From Aquiflexum sp. TKW24L (lineage in GTDB: Bacteria; Bacteroidota; Bacteroidia; Cytophagales; Cyclobacteriaceae): 56,143 nucleotides of DNA. This document shows, one piece after another, positions 34,908 through 45,332 of the stretch (its first letter is position 1; each line of letters begins with the position of its first letter). The stretch covers positions 1 through 56,143 of the forward strand of contig NZ_JAMFLG010000030.1 in assembly GCF_023502205.1 (NCBI RefSeq). The letters run 5' to 3'. The notes below the pieces were generated by a model that saw only the letters and a list, made by a program, of their open reading frames with translations, had not been told where the DNA came from and did no database searches. The position numbers were made by a program, and so were the translations under genes.

Positions 34908-36014
34908 ATGAAAGTTTTATTTCCATATACAGGCGATACAATTGGTGGTAGTCATTGGTCTTCTCTTGGATTAATCAAAGGATTAAAAGAGAAAGGAGTT
35001 GATGTAAGTGTTATAATGCATCAGGAAAATAAAAAGCTTGAATCAATGATTTTAACTTCTACGGGAGAAAAACCCGTTATTTTTCCATTAAATAATATCT
35101 TAAAGATAAATCATAAAAAAAATCTCTTTTTTTTCATGATTTTTGAAATGCCTAGACTAATTAAATATGTAAAATCTAGCCAAGTTTGTATAATCCATAG
35201 TAATGACAATAGGATTCATATTGGATGGACTCTTGTGGCAAAAATTTCAAAAGTCAGGCACGTTTTCCATTTAAGAAATTCAAGATTGCCTTTTTTTGGA
35301 TATTTGTCTTTTCTTAAGAAATTCCCCAGTGCATACGTATATTTGTCAGAATTTAACGGGAAACCTTTGGAAAATTTTAAAAATATAAAAATTAAAATTC
35401 CAAACCCCATCGTCGTATCAGAACATACAAATAGAAAAAAACTTACTGAAATTATTAACTTAGGATTTATAGGTAACTTGGAGAAACGGAAAAGGTTTGA
35501 TTTATTTTTAGAAATCTGTGATATTTTAAATAAAAATGATCGCTACAAATTTAAGTTTAATGTTTTTGGAAATACCTTAGATTTTCCAATAAACTCCATT
35601 CTAAAGAAATTTCCTAATTTGAATTTTTTTGGATTTGTTCCTGATGTCGATCTCGTTTATTCTCAAATTGATATTCTAATCTGCCCATCTGATAATGAAC
35701 CCTTAGGTAGGACTATCTTGGAAGCTATGTCTAAAAAAATACCAGTTATTGCCTCAACTTCAGGTGGAAATATGGAGTTACTATCCGAAGGAAAGGGATT
35801 TTTAGTCGCTCACCAAGATCCTAAAGATTATGTATTAAAAATAGAGATGCTTTTGAATAACTGGGAATTTGTTGAAAAAGAGTTAAATAAAGCTTTTGAT
35901 TTTGTACAGAAGAATTATTCTTTAGAAGAAAGTTCATCCAAGATCATAAGTTTATACAACCAGCTTTTAGTTAATAATATAAATTCAAAACAAAATGGAT
36001 TTAAGATTTTTTAA
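34908..36014 (+). CDS. Family 4 glycosyltransferase
   Basis: A 368-residue GT-B/GT4 enzyme. It starts with MKVLFPYTGDTIGGSHWSS, a glycine-rich acceptor-side loop. The donor-side half has LGFIGNLEKRKRFDLFLE, FFGFVPD and the EX7E motif in NEPLGRTILEAM. It is unlike the two paralogues at 33762 and 45542 apart from the fold, so it probably adds a different sugar. It is separated from the previous gene by 24 nt and from the ABC transporter by about 53 nt on the same strand, all inside the export operon. Confidence 0.88.
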   Translation: MKVLFPYTGDTIGGSHWSSLGLIKGLKEKGVDVSVIMHQENKKLESMILTSTGEKPVIFPLNNILKINHKKNLFFFMIFEMPRLIKYVKSSQVCIIHSNDNRIHIGWTLVAKISKVRHVFHLRNSRLPFFGYLSFLKKFPSAYVYLSEFNGKPLENFKNIKIKIPNPIVVSEHTNRKKLTEIINLGFIGNLEKRKRFDLFLEICDILNKNDRYKFKFNVFGNTLDFPINSILKKFPNLNFFGFVPDVDLVYSQIDILICPSDNEPLGRTILEAMSKKIPVIASTSGGNMELLSEGKGFLVAHQDPKDYVLKIEMLLNNWEFVEKELNKAFDFVQKNYSLEESSSKIISLYNQLLVNNINSKQNGFKIF

Positions 36015-36067
36015 TTATAAAGTATTTTTATTTATAAACCACAATTGATAATGTAATTTACGATAAG

Positions 36068-37864
36068 ATGTTTAAAAAGAGGCTACCAAATTTTCTATTT
36101 TTTTACACCTACTTGGGTAATAAAATGCTTATTGCTTTGTTTCTTAGTTTTTCAGTCGGCCTATTGGATGGATTAGGGCTAGCGATGTTTATTCCTTTGC
36201 TTCAAATGGTAGGGGGGACTTCAGGCAGCAGTTCAGAAAAGGTCGTGTCCGAAGGGATGGGTAATTTTGATGTGTTTTTGAATTTCCTCACTTCTATTGG
36301 TATACCTTTAAATTTGGTATCAGTTATGTTAATTATCTTGTTTTTTTTCCTTATGAAAGGTATAGCCAAATTTTGTGAATCCTATTACAACGTGGTTCTT
36401 ACAACTAATTTTGTTAAAAGAATCAGGATCGAAGCTGTAAACAGCATTAGTAGCATCAATTATGGGTATTTTATATCGCTCGATTCGGGCCGAATTCAGA
36501 ATACACTGAGTGGAGAAATTGAAAGACTTCAACAAGCCTTTAGGTATTATTCATCATCTGTCCAATCGATCATTTCGGTTTTGGTCTATATGGCACTTGC
36601 CTTTCTCACTAACCCCCAATTTGCCCTTTTTGTTGCTATTGGGGGAGGCCTGTCCAATTTACTTTACACAAAATTATATACTAAAACAAAAGATACATCT
36701 AAAAAAATCACCAATGCAAACCATGTATTTCATGGTTTGATGATGCAGCAAGTTCATAATTTTAAGTATTTAAGAGCTACAGGTCAGGTAGATGCCTTTA
36801 GCCTTCGGTTAAAGAAAACTATAACAAGCCTAGCGATTAATTTTAGGAAAATTGGCTTTTTTAATTCTGTCCTTTTATCTACCAAGGAACCTCTTTCTAT
36901 CACTGTTGTAGTAGTTGTTATCTTAGTGCAAGTTTCCTATTTTAAGTCAGATTTAGGACCGATTATTTTGAGCTTGATGTTTTTCTACCGGTCATTAAAT
37001 CAACTAATTAATTATCAAAATAGCTGGAATGGATTTTTGAACTATTCAGGTTCATTAAATAATTTTAAGGAATTTGTTGAGGAATTAAAAGCCAACAAAT
37101 TGGATTATAATGTTGGTGAAAGGATTTCAAACATAGAATCTATTGAATTGGAGAATGTTTCATTTTCTTATGACCACCGAAAATTTCTCCAACAAATTAA
37201 CCTTGTGATTGAAAAAAATAAAACTGTTGCATTTGTAGGGGAAAGTGGTAGTGGAAAGACAACACTTACAAATATTTTAACAGGCTTACTTTTTGCTGAT
37301 TCTGGAACACTTTTGGTAAATGGAATGGATATTAAAAATAGTAACTTGAATAATTTTCAGGCAAGGATTGGGTATATTACCCAAGAACCTGTAATTTTTA
37401 GTGACTCATTGTTTAACAATATTACTTTTTGGTCAGAGAAAACTCCTAAAAATTTCGAAAAATTTAAGGAGTCTGTTAACCTTGCCTCTTTAACCAGTTT
37501 TTTGGATGGCCTTGAAAAAGGGGAAGATACACCCTTGGGGAACAACGGGATAATGGTTTCGGGTGGCCAAAAACAAAGAATTGCCATCGCTAGAGAAATT
37601 TATAAAGATGTAGATTTATTGGTGATGGACGAAGCAACCTCAGCATTAGACACCGCAACAGAAAAGGAGATTCAGGAATCATTCGAAAAATTAAAAGGTA
37701 AATTTACGTTGATAATCATTGCCCATAGACTTTCTACAATTAAATCAGCAGACACAATTTATTTTCTTAATAAGGGTCAGATAGAATATTCAGGGGATTT
37801 TTACAGTTTACAAAATGAATCTAGAGAATTTAAAAATATGGTTGAGCTTCAAGGTGTAAGCTAA
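36068..37864 (+). CDS. ABC half-transporter, lipid-linked glycan flippase type
   Basis: A 598-residue type I exporter that joins six membrane helices (about 18-40, 75-97, 140-165, 170-190, 265-285 and 295-315) with a C-terminal ATPase. The ATPase shows Walker A GESGSGKTT (391-399), the signature VSGGQKQR (S498-GG-Q501) and Walker B MDEATSALD (D521, E522). Fusion and gene context resemble PglK and MsbA, which flip lipid-linked oligosaccharides or lipids. No Wzx-type flippase is visible in the operon, so this transporter may take that role. Homodimer function is expected. Confidence 0.9.
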   Translation: MFKKRLPNFLFFYTYLGNKMLIALFLSFSVGLLDGLGLAMFIPLLQMVGGTSGSSSEKVVSEGMGNFDVFLNFLTSIGIPLNLVSVMLIILFFFLMKGIAKFCESYYNVVLTTNFVKRIRIEAVNSISSINYGYFISLDSGRIQNTLSGEIERLQQAFRYYSSSVQSIISVLVYMALAFLTNPQFALFVAIGGGLSNLLYTKLYTKTKDTSKKITNANHVFHGLMMQQVHNFKYLRATGQVDAFSLRLKKTITSLAINFRKIGFFNSVLLSTKEPLSITVVVVVILVQVSYFKSDLGPIILSLMFFYRSLNQLINYQNSWNGFLNYSGSLNNFKEFVEELKANKLDYNVGERISNIESIELENVSFSYDHRKFLQQINLVIEKNKTVAFVGESGSGKTTLTNILTGLLFADSGTLLVNGMDIKNSNLNNFQARIGYITQEPVIFSDSLFNNITFWSEKTPKNFEKFKESVNLASLTSFLDGLEKGEDTPLGNNGIMVSGGQKQRIAIAREIYKDVDLLVMDEATSALDTATEKEIQESFEKLKGKFTLIIIAHRLSTIKSADTIYFLNKGQIEYSGDFYSLQNESREFKNMVELQGVS

Positions 37865-37941
37865 AACTAAAGTGTATTATTCTATCAATTAAGGACAAAA
37901 ACTTATACTGATAAAGTGTATGATTATTAATTATTTATACT

Positions 37942-38997
37942 ATGGGAAATATAGACAAAGTTTTCATTGAGCCTTCGAGTAAGGTATTATTTTCAACTTT
38001 CTACATTCAGGGTATTATTGATGAATTTGGTAAACAGCATGTTTCATTTTCAAATAAATATTTTAAGGAACTTGATAGAACTAAAGGAGCATTTAATTGC
38101 TATTTGGCACTTGTAGTTGTTTCACCAAACAAAATTTCTAAACGCATAATTATTGATTTTCAAGATAAATCTGTTGTTGTAGAAGAAGCATACAAATGGG
38201 CTGATATTTATGCAAAAATAAATATCAATGATAAGTTGGTAAAAAGTGATTTAGAGAAAAAAATGGTAAGTATCCCACCTGGCTTCGGGATTAAATTATG
38301 GGATAAACCTAATGCTATCTATCATAGTTTGACAAATTTTATAAAGTCCAGGTCGGCAACTCATCTTTCTTGGAAACGTTTTTTCTTGAATTACCGTTCT
38401 CAAAATCTGCGCGGAAGTTTGAATGATTATCTTACACCCAAACATGAAAACGAAATTTCCGATACAAAGCCTTATATATTTTTAATCGGAAGATTATGGA
38501 ATAGTTTCAATAGCATTGAACAGACTAATTTAATGAGAAAAAAATTCATTGAAGCTTGTCTAAATGGGGATTACAATTTTGAAGGGGGGTTTTTGGCGAA
38601 GAAGCATCATCCCGAATATGAAGAATATAAGCACCTTTGTTTTTTGAAACCTTATTCTACAATCGAATATATAAACAAAACAAAAGCATCCGCCATTGTT
38701 TTCAATACTCCTACGGTACATAATTGTCATGGTTGGAAATTGGGAGAATTTTTAGCAATGGGGAAAGCCATTATTTCAATGCCACTATCCAACATATTGC
38801 CTGAAGATCTTGTACATGGAAAAAATATACATTTTATTTCATCCATCGATGAGGTTGAATCAGCTGTTCACCATTTATTAGAGGATCCGGAATATAGAGC
38901 AAAGCTGGAAAAAGGAGCTAAAGAGTACTACGAAAAATTTGTTGCACCTAACAAAGTTATCCAAAGGATTTTCCATAGTCTAACAGGTGAGGCTTAA
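37942..38997 (+). CDS. Putative glycosyltransferase (GT-B type)
   Basis: A 351-residue protein with a GT-B-like layout. The C-terminal half has a phosphate-binding region around FNTPTVHNCHGWKLGEFLAMGKAIIS, where Glu and Gly take the positions of the EX7E signature, then a terminal helix pair (VESAVHHLLEDPEYRAKLEKGAKEYYEKF) typical of glycosyltransferases. The N-terminal half is unlike well-known families. It closes the operon 77 nt after the ABC gene and is followed by a strong terminator. Acceptor and sugar are unknown; the function call is moderate. Confidence 0.65.
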   Translation: MGNIDKVFIEPSSKVLFSTFYIQGIIDEFGKQHVSFSNKYFKELDRTKGAFNCYLALVVVSPNKISKRIIIDFQDKSVVVEEAYKWADIYAKININDKLVKSDLEKKMVSIPPGFGIKLWDKPNAIYHSLTNFIKSRSATHLSWKRFFLNYRSQNLRGSLNDYLTPKHENEISDTKPYIFLIGRLWNSFNSIEQTNLMRKKFIEACLNGDYNFEGGFLAKKHHPEYEEYKHLCFLKPYSTIEYINKTKASAIVFNTPTVHNCHGWKLGEFLAMGKAIISMPLSNILPEDLVHGKNIHFISSIDEVESAVHHLLEDPEYRAKLEKGAKEYYEKFVAPNKVIQRIFHSLTGEA

Positions 38998-39083
38998 TGC
39001 AATAATCCTTCAAAACAGACTCAAAGAACTGCAGTACGTTCAGACTTTCTTAGGGCTTCTTGGAAAATTCCTTCAGTAAAAGT

Positions 39084-39118
39084 GGAGTAAGGTAAATATT
39101 TCACCTTACTCCTTTTTT
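39084..39118 (+). terminator. Terminator of the exopolysaccharide operon
   Basis: GGAGTAAGGT (39084-39093) pairs with ACCTTACTCC (39103-39112), a perfect 10-bp stem with a 9-nt loop, then TTTTTT. It follows the last operon gene by 87 nt. Confidence 0.9.
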
Positions 39119-39206
39119 ATCCTTTAATTCTGAAAAGGGGATATAATGGTTAAAAATAGTTGGTAAAACACCTTTTAACAATCTGATTTTAAATTAATTA
39201 CGAACA

Positions 39207-39239
39207 CCTTATTGAAACCGGTTTCAATAAGGTTTTTTT
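39207..39239 (+). terminator. Second strong hairpin terminator
   Basis: CCTTATTGAAACC directly followed by its complement GGTTTCAATAAGG (39207-39232), then seven T. It lies between the operon terminator and the transposase remnant, and may be the former end of the insertion sequence or a second stop. Confidence 0.75.
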
Positions 39240-39251
39240 GTTTCATGAAAA

Positions 39252-40146
39252 TTTCCTAAAAAGTGGTGTTGGGCTTGTGGTTTTCTTGACTTAATCAAGT
39301 GGGGAAAACAGGCCGGTAAGCAACGGTATAAGTTTAAAAATTGTTGCATTTTCTTGACCGGTTCCAACCCCTCGGTAGCCAAAACCAATCGGTTTGTGTG
39401 GTTTGAAAAATGGGTTGTTGGAAAGGCTGAGTGTTTACCTTTCCGAGCGGGTAAATCTTCTCATTAACGGTACGTATTTTACCAAGGATTTATGCCTGAT
39501 TTTGTATCGGGACAACACCATCAAATTCACCCAGCTCTGTCGATTCAGCGACGGTGAACGATAATACGAGGAACTCAAAGAAGACCTAGAAAATCTGCTA
39601 ATTCTTGGAGTTCAGATCGAATCAATTACCTGCGATGGATATCGGGGATTGCTCAGGGCAATCCGTACAGTTTGTCCGCACGTCACCCTGCAGCGATGTG
39701 TGATCCATGTGCATTGAATGTGCAGAATATGGCTTTCCAGCAATCCTAAGAGCATTCCCGTGCAAAAACTCCGAAAAATTTTCTCTACCATTCACCTTAT
39801 CCAGTCCAAATAGGAAGTCAGCTATTGGCTACTCGAACAGGCCAATTGGGATGCTAGGCACCATCAGTTTGTTCATGAAAAAACTGTCAATCCCATAACG
39901 GGAAAGTATTGGTATAAACACAAACTGCTTAGACGTTCCTTTTAGGTATAGAAAAACGCTTTATCGAACCTATTTGCTTACCTGGATAATACTAGAATTC
40001 CAAAGTCAAACAACGGTCTCGAGTCATTTTTTGGACATTTAAAAACCAATTTAAATATCCACCGCTGGCTCTCAACAAGAAATAGAAAAAGCTTCTTGAA
40101 GTGGTATCTGTACTTTAAAAATGCTAGAAGAAAAGGTTTTTCTTAG
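39252..40146 (+). pseudogene. Decayed IS256-type (variant zinc-binding) transposase
   Basis: An N-terminal piece reads CWACGFLDLIKWGKQAGKQ and then FKNCC, the zinc-knuckle start of this transposase group, and runs to NRFVWFEKWVVGK near 39440. After a frameshift the rest stays in one frame to 40146, but with five premature stops. Conserved parts include ITCDGYRGLLRAI, HVTLQRCVIHVH, KYWYKHKLLRRSF, SNNGLESFFGHLK and SFLKWYLYFKNAR. The many stops and the absence of intact ends mean it is not active. The family call is from the zinc knuckle plus the NNGLESFFGHLK motif. It separates the export operon from the minus-strand lyase block. Confidence 0.8.
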
Positions 40147-40174
40147 CCATAGGAAAAGAAGAATGAAGCATAAA

Positions 40175-40201
40175 AAAGGGCTCCGGAATACGAAGCCCTT
40201 T
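40175..40201. terminator. Hairpin after the transposase remnant
   Basis: AAAGGGCT (40175-40182) pairs with AGCCCTTT (40194-40201) across 11 nt. It is flanked by an A run on the left, so it could stop minus-strand transcription from the lyase gene or mark an IS end. The rest of 40147-40397 shows no gene. Confidence 0.5.
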
Positions 40202-40397
40202 CATTCCACTTGGCAGATTTTATTGCTGGTAAGTTGCTCCTCAGCAGAGCTTACGTCCTCTTCAAATCTGCGAAACATTATAATAATTTTTTCAGTAAAA
40301 TTCACCAACTATTTTTGACCACATTACTTTTCTGATCTAATATCTAATTTTTAATCTTCACTTCATTTTTGACAGGATCATTAGATGAAGGTGGATC

Positions 40398-43300
40398 TTA
40401 TTTTTTTATAAACTTAAATATTTCTCTATGTTGAGTATCCTGCAGAATCAGGATGTAATAACCTGATACCAAATTTAAATCGGAAAACTCTATTTCCAAA
40501 GTATGATTCGTTACTTCCATGATTTTCTCAGTAGCAGTTCTACCATTCAAATCTACAATCGCAACTTGTAAAGGTCCTTCCTGAATCCAAAGTGGGCTTA
40601 CAGAGATTTTATCTTGCGCAGGGTTTGGAAAAAGAATTGCCTTGGATTCCTCCTTTGATAAGGTTTTTTCTTCCAAAATTTGGAGAGTTGGTGATTCTTG
40701 TGTTTGGGTCCGATTCAGGTTTTTATCCATGCCTTGATCATTAATCCTGAAAACGTTGTTTTGCCCTATGATTGCTTGTATTTCAGTAGCAGAGAGTGCA
40801 CCACCGTATATTTGCAAATCGTCCAAACTTCCATTAAATCTTTGAATGGTTCCCAATGCCCCAATGACCAAATCGCCCGACAGCGTGCCAATTTCAAAAG
40901 GGGAGCTATAGGTTCTGCTGATGTTTTCAACCCCATTGATATATACCTTAATGGTTTGTCCATCAAAAGTAGCGGCTACATGGACCCATTTTTTAAGATC
41001 ATTGGTATAATTGTAAGGAGTTTTAATCCGGTAGGTTGACCCGTTGTTGGTCCTGTTCAAGCGGAATTCTATGCTACCATCTAAATCGAGCCAAAGTTCA
41101 AAACCATTTCCTGCAGATTTGCTGACGATGGTTCCCCTATGCATAACGTTCGGTTTGACCCAAGCTGCAATGGTTAGGGACTTGGATAGCTCCAAACTGG
41201 AATGATGGGGAACGCGGGCGAATTGGTTGGAAGATCCTGTCAGGTTGACACCCAACCCAAGTTTCCCACTTGACCAAGACATGCCGGAAGTGTTACTAAC
41301 ACTTCCATGGTTTGCATTTTCGGATGCATCTAGGAATTGGTTTCCACTTCCTTCATCCATTTTCCAATATCCGGACAATGCCATTGGGCTGAATTTTAGG
41401 GATTCTATTGAACCGGAATTTTCTTTAGCTAGATTGATCTCTTGGATACTGAGAGCCCTGTTATACAGCCTCACTTCGTCCATTCCTCCTTGCCAGCGTT
41501 GGATGGTACCTAAGGCTCCCAAAATCAGATTACCGGATGTCGTTCCAATGCTGAATGGGTTATAGGTGATAGATTTGTCTTCTACCCCATTGATGAAGAT
41601 CTTGCAGGCGCTGCCATCAAAGGTAGCGGCTACATGTATCCATGTTTTTAGGGAATTGGAATAATTAAAATTGGAGCGTAAGCGGTAGGAGGAACCGTTG
41701 TTGGTCCGGTTAAGCCTAAATTCCAATTGCCCGTCAAGATCAAACCAAAATTCAAAGCCATTACCGGCGGATTTGTTCATGATGGTACCCCGATGAAGGA
41801 GATTGGGCCTTACCCATGCAGTGATGGTAAGACCATTTGGGATTTGGAGGGAACTGTTATGTGCCAAACTCGCAAAAGTATTGCTACCTCCATTTAATAA
41901 TACGGCCTTACCTTGAACCCCATTGGCCCATGAGGTACCTGCTTGATTTAGAAGGGTCAGGTTGTTGTTTTTTCCTGATTGGTCAAGAAGGCGTGTGCCG
42001 CTACCTTCCTCCATAGTCCAATACCCTACCAAACCTGCATCTAAGGGAGAGGTCCCAATTTGACCTTGGGTACTAAAATTCCAAATGTCAGACCAGTTGG
42101 AATTGGTACTGCCTGTTTTGGCCCTGACCCGCCAGAAATAAGTTTTGTCCTCCAATAGGGAGGCAAAGTTGGCACTTGTTGTGGTAACATTGCTTTGAGA
42201 GAAGGCAATATTGGAAAACGTATTGGACTCCGAGATTTGGATGTCGTAAGAAGTGGCATTTGATACCGATGACCATGAAAAGCTCAGGTTTGTAGCCTGG
42301 TTGAGTGCGGTATTATCGGGTGATTTCAAAACTGGTTGAGACAAGGAGACAGTGCCTGTGCTGCTCGAAAATTTCCAGACTTCTGAATATTTACCAGTCC
42401 CTGCAGGATTGGATGTCCTTACACGCCAGTAATAGGTCTTATTGGAAGTCAAAGTAGGGACAAGCCAAGAGGTTTCCCGGATTGAACTCTTCACAAAAAC
42501 CAAAGAGCTGAAGGTTACAGATTCTGAAATTTCCAGTCTGTAAAATTCAGAATTAGGTTGATTTTGCCAATTAAATAAAATATCAGTGGATCCTACAACC
42601 GCATTGTTGGCTGGGCTAACCAATGTGGTTGCAGGTGGAGTTCCTGAATAAGTAGCAGACCTAACCTTTCGGACTTCAGAAAAAGGACTGCTACCCGCAT
42701 CATTGGTAGCCCATACCCTCCAATAATATTGGGTATTGGTCTGTAAGTTGGAGACAGTCCTTGAAGTGGAGGTAAGACCGGATATATTGGCTACATAACT
42801 AGTGAAATTTTCGTTGGTTGATAATTGGAAGGTGTAATTTTGGGCAATAGGATCCCCATTCCATGAGAAGGTGATGGAGGTAGAAAATAGATTGGAATCA
42901 TTTACTGGATTAATTAAAACAATTTGAGATGGTGTCTGGGTAAATGGGCTTGTTCGGAAGCTAGAGAAGTTTGAAGCATACCAGCCGGTCCCTGTTCTGT
43001 TTATTCCAACAACCCTCCAATAATAAGTGGTATTGGACTTTAAGTTGGGGATATCTAAAAAGTTGTCTAATATTCCGATTTTATCCAGTACGGTGCTGCT
43101 AAATGCGTTGTTGGTAGAGATTTGAACCCGGTAGGATTCTGCACTAGAAATTGGGTTCCATTCTAGTTTGATATTAACGGGGTTGATATTGACTCCATTA
43201 GTGGGTCTTATGGGCACGACCACCTCTGGCACGGAGGAATATGAAACAGTTTTAAATGATCCTACACTAGAATAACTTCCAGATCCATTGGCATTTCTTG

Positions 43301-45293
43301 CCCTTACCCTCCAATAATATGTTTTGTTTTCAGCCAGTTTTGGACTGATGAAACTTGTTTCTGGCAACTCACTTTGATTTACCACTAAAGCAGAAAAATC
43401 GGAAAGAGAGGATACTTGGATTTGGTAACTTTGGGTGTTGGGGACTTTGGCCCATGAAAAAATAGGAGAAAGGCTAACTTCTGATTGGTTATCACTTGGT
43501 TGAAGTAGAACAGTTCTCCCCGGCACTGCATTGAGAGAATTGGTTTGGAAGCTTCTGGAGACGGAGTAGGGTCCACTTACGCCACTGAGGAAGGCCCGAA
43601 CCCTCCAAAAATAGGTGCTATTGGCATCTAATTGGGGATAAACAAGACTTTTATTTTTAAGATTGGAGAGAGTTATGTTTCCACTGCTGAAAGAGGATGA
43701 TTTAGAAATTTGGATTTGATAGGTATCTGCATTGACAACAGGTTCCCAGGCAAAACTGACATCTATAGGAGTAACATTGTTGGCATTTGAGGATGGAAGC
43801 AAGGGTGTTACGGCAAGGGGTGTTGAAGGATATTGGTCTTTAACCAAATCACTTACCAAGGAATTGATATACACCTCGATATCGGTATAATAAGGGCTGA
43901 GGTTGTATTCACGGTCATTGGATTGAGTTGGATTAAGTTTATTGGCCGATTCCCATGCATCTGGCATTCCATCCTGATCAGTATCCAAAGGAGCAGATAA
44001 GCTTTTGAGTAAAGGCCAACCACCCACATCCTTTTGGCTATCTATAATTCCCAACAAACCTGTTTTTGAACCTTTGGTAGTAATTGTTCCATTTTTGACG
44101 TCGTCAAGAATTCGCTGATCAACTGCGTCCCTAAAAAGATTGGCTCCAACGTTATTTAAAACAGAAAGAAAAGCTGCATCAGCTGAAATGTTTTGGTCAT
44201 ATAAATTAGCAGGGGTCTGAAAGGGTACTAGCTTACCATTTTGGTCTTTGTTTTTCAAACTTTCCAAATAGGTATTTGTCAACACAGTAGACTCCAATCG
44301 CACGCCCGCCCATTGGTTACTTTCAATTATGGAATGACCAACCAATTTATTGCTTTCTAGATAAAATTTTCCATATGTAGAACGGTCAGAGTTAACTGCA
44401 CTTGGCCAAAGATATATAAGAGGGGTATATCCTCCATTTGATAAGGTTGCAGGTCCGGGCTTGTAATAATTTGAAAAGAAATTTGCGTTGACTTTTGACC
44501 CATTATTCGCAGCCCTACTTTCCCAATTATAAATTACATTGTTTTTCAAATCCATCAAACTAGGTATTGATCCGCTTGCCATACTCGGCACTCTGATCAC
44601 AAAATGTGCCCATAAGTTGTGGATTAAAGAAAATCCGTTTCCGCCCATGATGGATCCAAAACCGTGCCTACCTTTGCTGTGAACTGAACTGTTAAGCCCT
44701 TCGGCTATGATACAGTTCTGAAGAGTTGCATCATGGACATCATATATAGAACAAGTCTCATCCGTACCCCAAGTAAATGAACAATGATCTACTATTAAAC
44801 CAACAACATTTTTAGCATCAAAAGAGTCCCCTTCTACATTTGCTAAATCCCCCTGCCGTGACCTGATAAATCGAATTATTACATTTTTAACATCTGCAAC
44901 TTGGAAAGGATAATCTTGAATGGTGATTCCTTCTCCGGGAGCGGTCTGCCCTGCAATCGTGATATTGCCATGTCTAATTTTCAAAATTGATTTTAACTTG
45001 ATATTTCCCGAGACTTCAAACACTATAATCCTTGCCCCTCGTGTATCGATGGCTTCCCTCAAGCTACCTGGCCCTGAGTCGTTTAAGTTGGTGACCTTGA
45101 GTATCTGTCCTCCTCGGCCACCTGTGGTATACTTGCCGAATCCTTCTGCACCCGGAAAGGCGATTATTTGACTGAGATTGGGATCAAAATCAGATGGAGG
45201 ATAAGTTTGACTTAAAGCGGAGGAAGAGAAGAGGTGAGATTGAAAAAATAATAAAAAACATGTTATTAGTAATCTTTGATTTAAGATTTTCAT
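40398..45293 (-). CDS. Pectate-lyase-like T9SS protein with FN3 and LamG modules
   Basis: A 1631-residue secreted protein. Signal peptide about 1-29. A right-handed beta-helix lyase-like domain follows (about 40-490) with FPGAEGFGKYTTGGRGG, TIAGQTAPGEGI, IDHCSFTWGTDE and SKTGLLGIIDSQKDVGGWP, closed by a calcium-type DTDQDGMPDAWE loop. Six FN3 domains (about 500-1080) carry the repeated YYWRVRA strand, then two LamG-type lectin domains (about 1085-1290 and 1300-1510, both GYW.M.EGSG). The T9SS sorting domain begins near 1550 (FPNPAQDKISV). The family cleaves polygalacturonate-type chains by beta-elimination. The true substrate may instead be the polymer made next door. Secretion by T9SS to the surface is inferred from the tail. 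Confidence 0.9.
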   Translation of the reverse strand: MKILNQRLLITCFLLFFQSHLFSSSALSQTYPPSDFDPNLSQIIAFPGAEGFGKYTTGGRGGQILKVTNLNDSGPGSLREAIDTRGARIIVFEVSGNIKLKSILKIRHGNITIAGQTAPGEGITIQDYPFQVADVKNVIIRFIRSRQGDLANVEGDSFDAKNVVGLIVDHCSFTWGTDETCSIYDVHDATLQNCIIAEGLNSSVHSKGRHGFGSIMGGNGFSLIHNLWAHFVIRVPSMASGSIPSLMDLKNNVIYNWESRAANNGSKVNANFFSNYYKPGPATLSNGGYTPLIYLWPSAVNSDRSTYGKFYLESNKLVGHSIIESNQWAGVRLESTVLTNTYLESLKNKDQNGKLVPFQTPANLYDQNISADAAFLSVLNNVGANLFRDAVDQRILDDVKNGTITTKGSKTGLLGIIDSQKDVGGWPLLKSLSAPLDTDQDGMPDAWESANKLNPTQSNDREYNLSPYYTDIEVYINSLVSDLVKDQYPSTPLAVTPLLPSSNANNVTPIDVSFAWEPVVNADTYQIQISKSSSFSSGNITLSNLKNKSLVYPQLDANSTYFWRVRAFLSGVSGPYSVSRSFQTNSLNAVPGRTVLLQPSDNQSEVSLSPIFSWAKVPNTQSYQIQVSSLSDFSALVVNQSELPETSFISPKLAENKTYYWRVRARNANGSGSYSSVGSFKTVSYSSVPEVVVPIRPTNGVNINPVNIKLEWNPISSAESYRVQISTNNAFSSTVLDKIGILDNFLDIPNLKSNTTYYWRVVGINRTGTGWYASNFSSFRTSPFTQTPSQIVLINPVNDSNLFSTSITFSWNGDPIAQNYTFQLSTNENFTSYVANISGLTSTSRTVSNLQTNTQYYWRVWATNDAGSSPFSEVRKVRSATYSGTPPATTLVSPANNAVVGSTDILFNWQNQPNSEFYRLEISESVTFSSLVFVKSSIRETSWLVPTLTSNKTYYWRVRTSNPAGTGKYSEVWKFSSSTGTVSLSQPVLKSPDNTALNQATNLSFSWSSVSNATSYDIQISESNTFSNIAFSQSNVTTTSANFASLLEDKTYFWRVRAKTGSTNSNWSDIWNFSTQGQIGTSPLDAGLVGYWTMEEGSGTRLLDQSGKNNNLTLLNQAGTSWANGVQGKAVLLNGGSNTFASLAHNSSLQIPNGLTITAWVRPNLLHRGTIMNKSAGNGFEFWFDLDGQLEFRLNRTNNGSSYRLRSNFNYSNSLKTWIHVAATFDGSACKIFINGVEDKSITYNPFSIGTTSGNLILGALGTIQRWQGGMDEVRLYNRALSIQEINLAKENSGSIESLKFSPMALSGYWKMDEGSGNQFLDASENANHGSVSNTSGMSWSSGKLGLGVNLTGSSNQFARVPHHSSLELSKSLTIAAWVKPNVMHRGTIVSKSAGNGFELWLDLDGSIEFRLNRTNNGSTYRIKTPYNYTNDLKKWVHVAATFDGQTIKVYINGVENISRTYSSPFEIGTLSGDLVIGALGTIQRFNGSLDDLQIYGGALSATEIQAIIGQNNVFRINDQGMDKNLNRTQTQESPTLQILEEKTLSKEESKAILFPNPAQDKISVSPLWIQEGPLQVAIVDLNGRTATEKIMEVTNHTLEIEFSDLNLVSGYYILILQDTQHREIFKFIKK

Positions 45294-45332
45294 GGCTTAT
45301 AATTTACTAGGGCTTACAAATGATTTACATTC

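Noticed and set aside
39707-39898. A 63-codon frame inside the transposase remnant
   Set aside because: It lies in another frame than the recognisable transposase reading (QRCVIHVH ... NNGLESFFGHLK).
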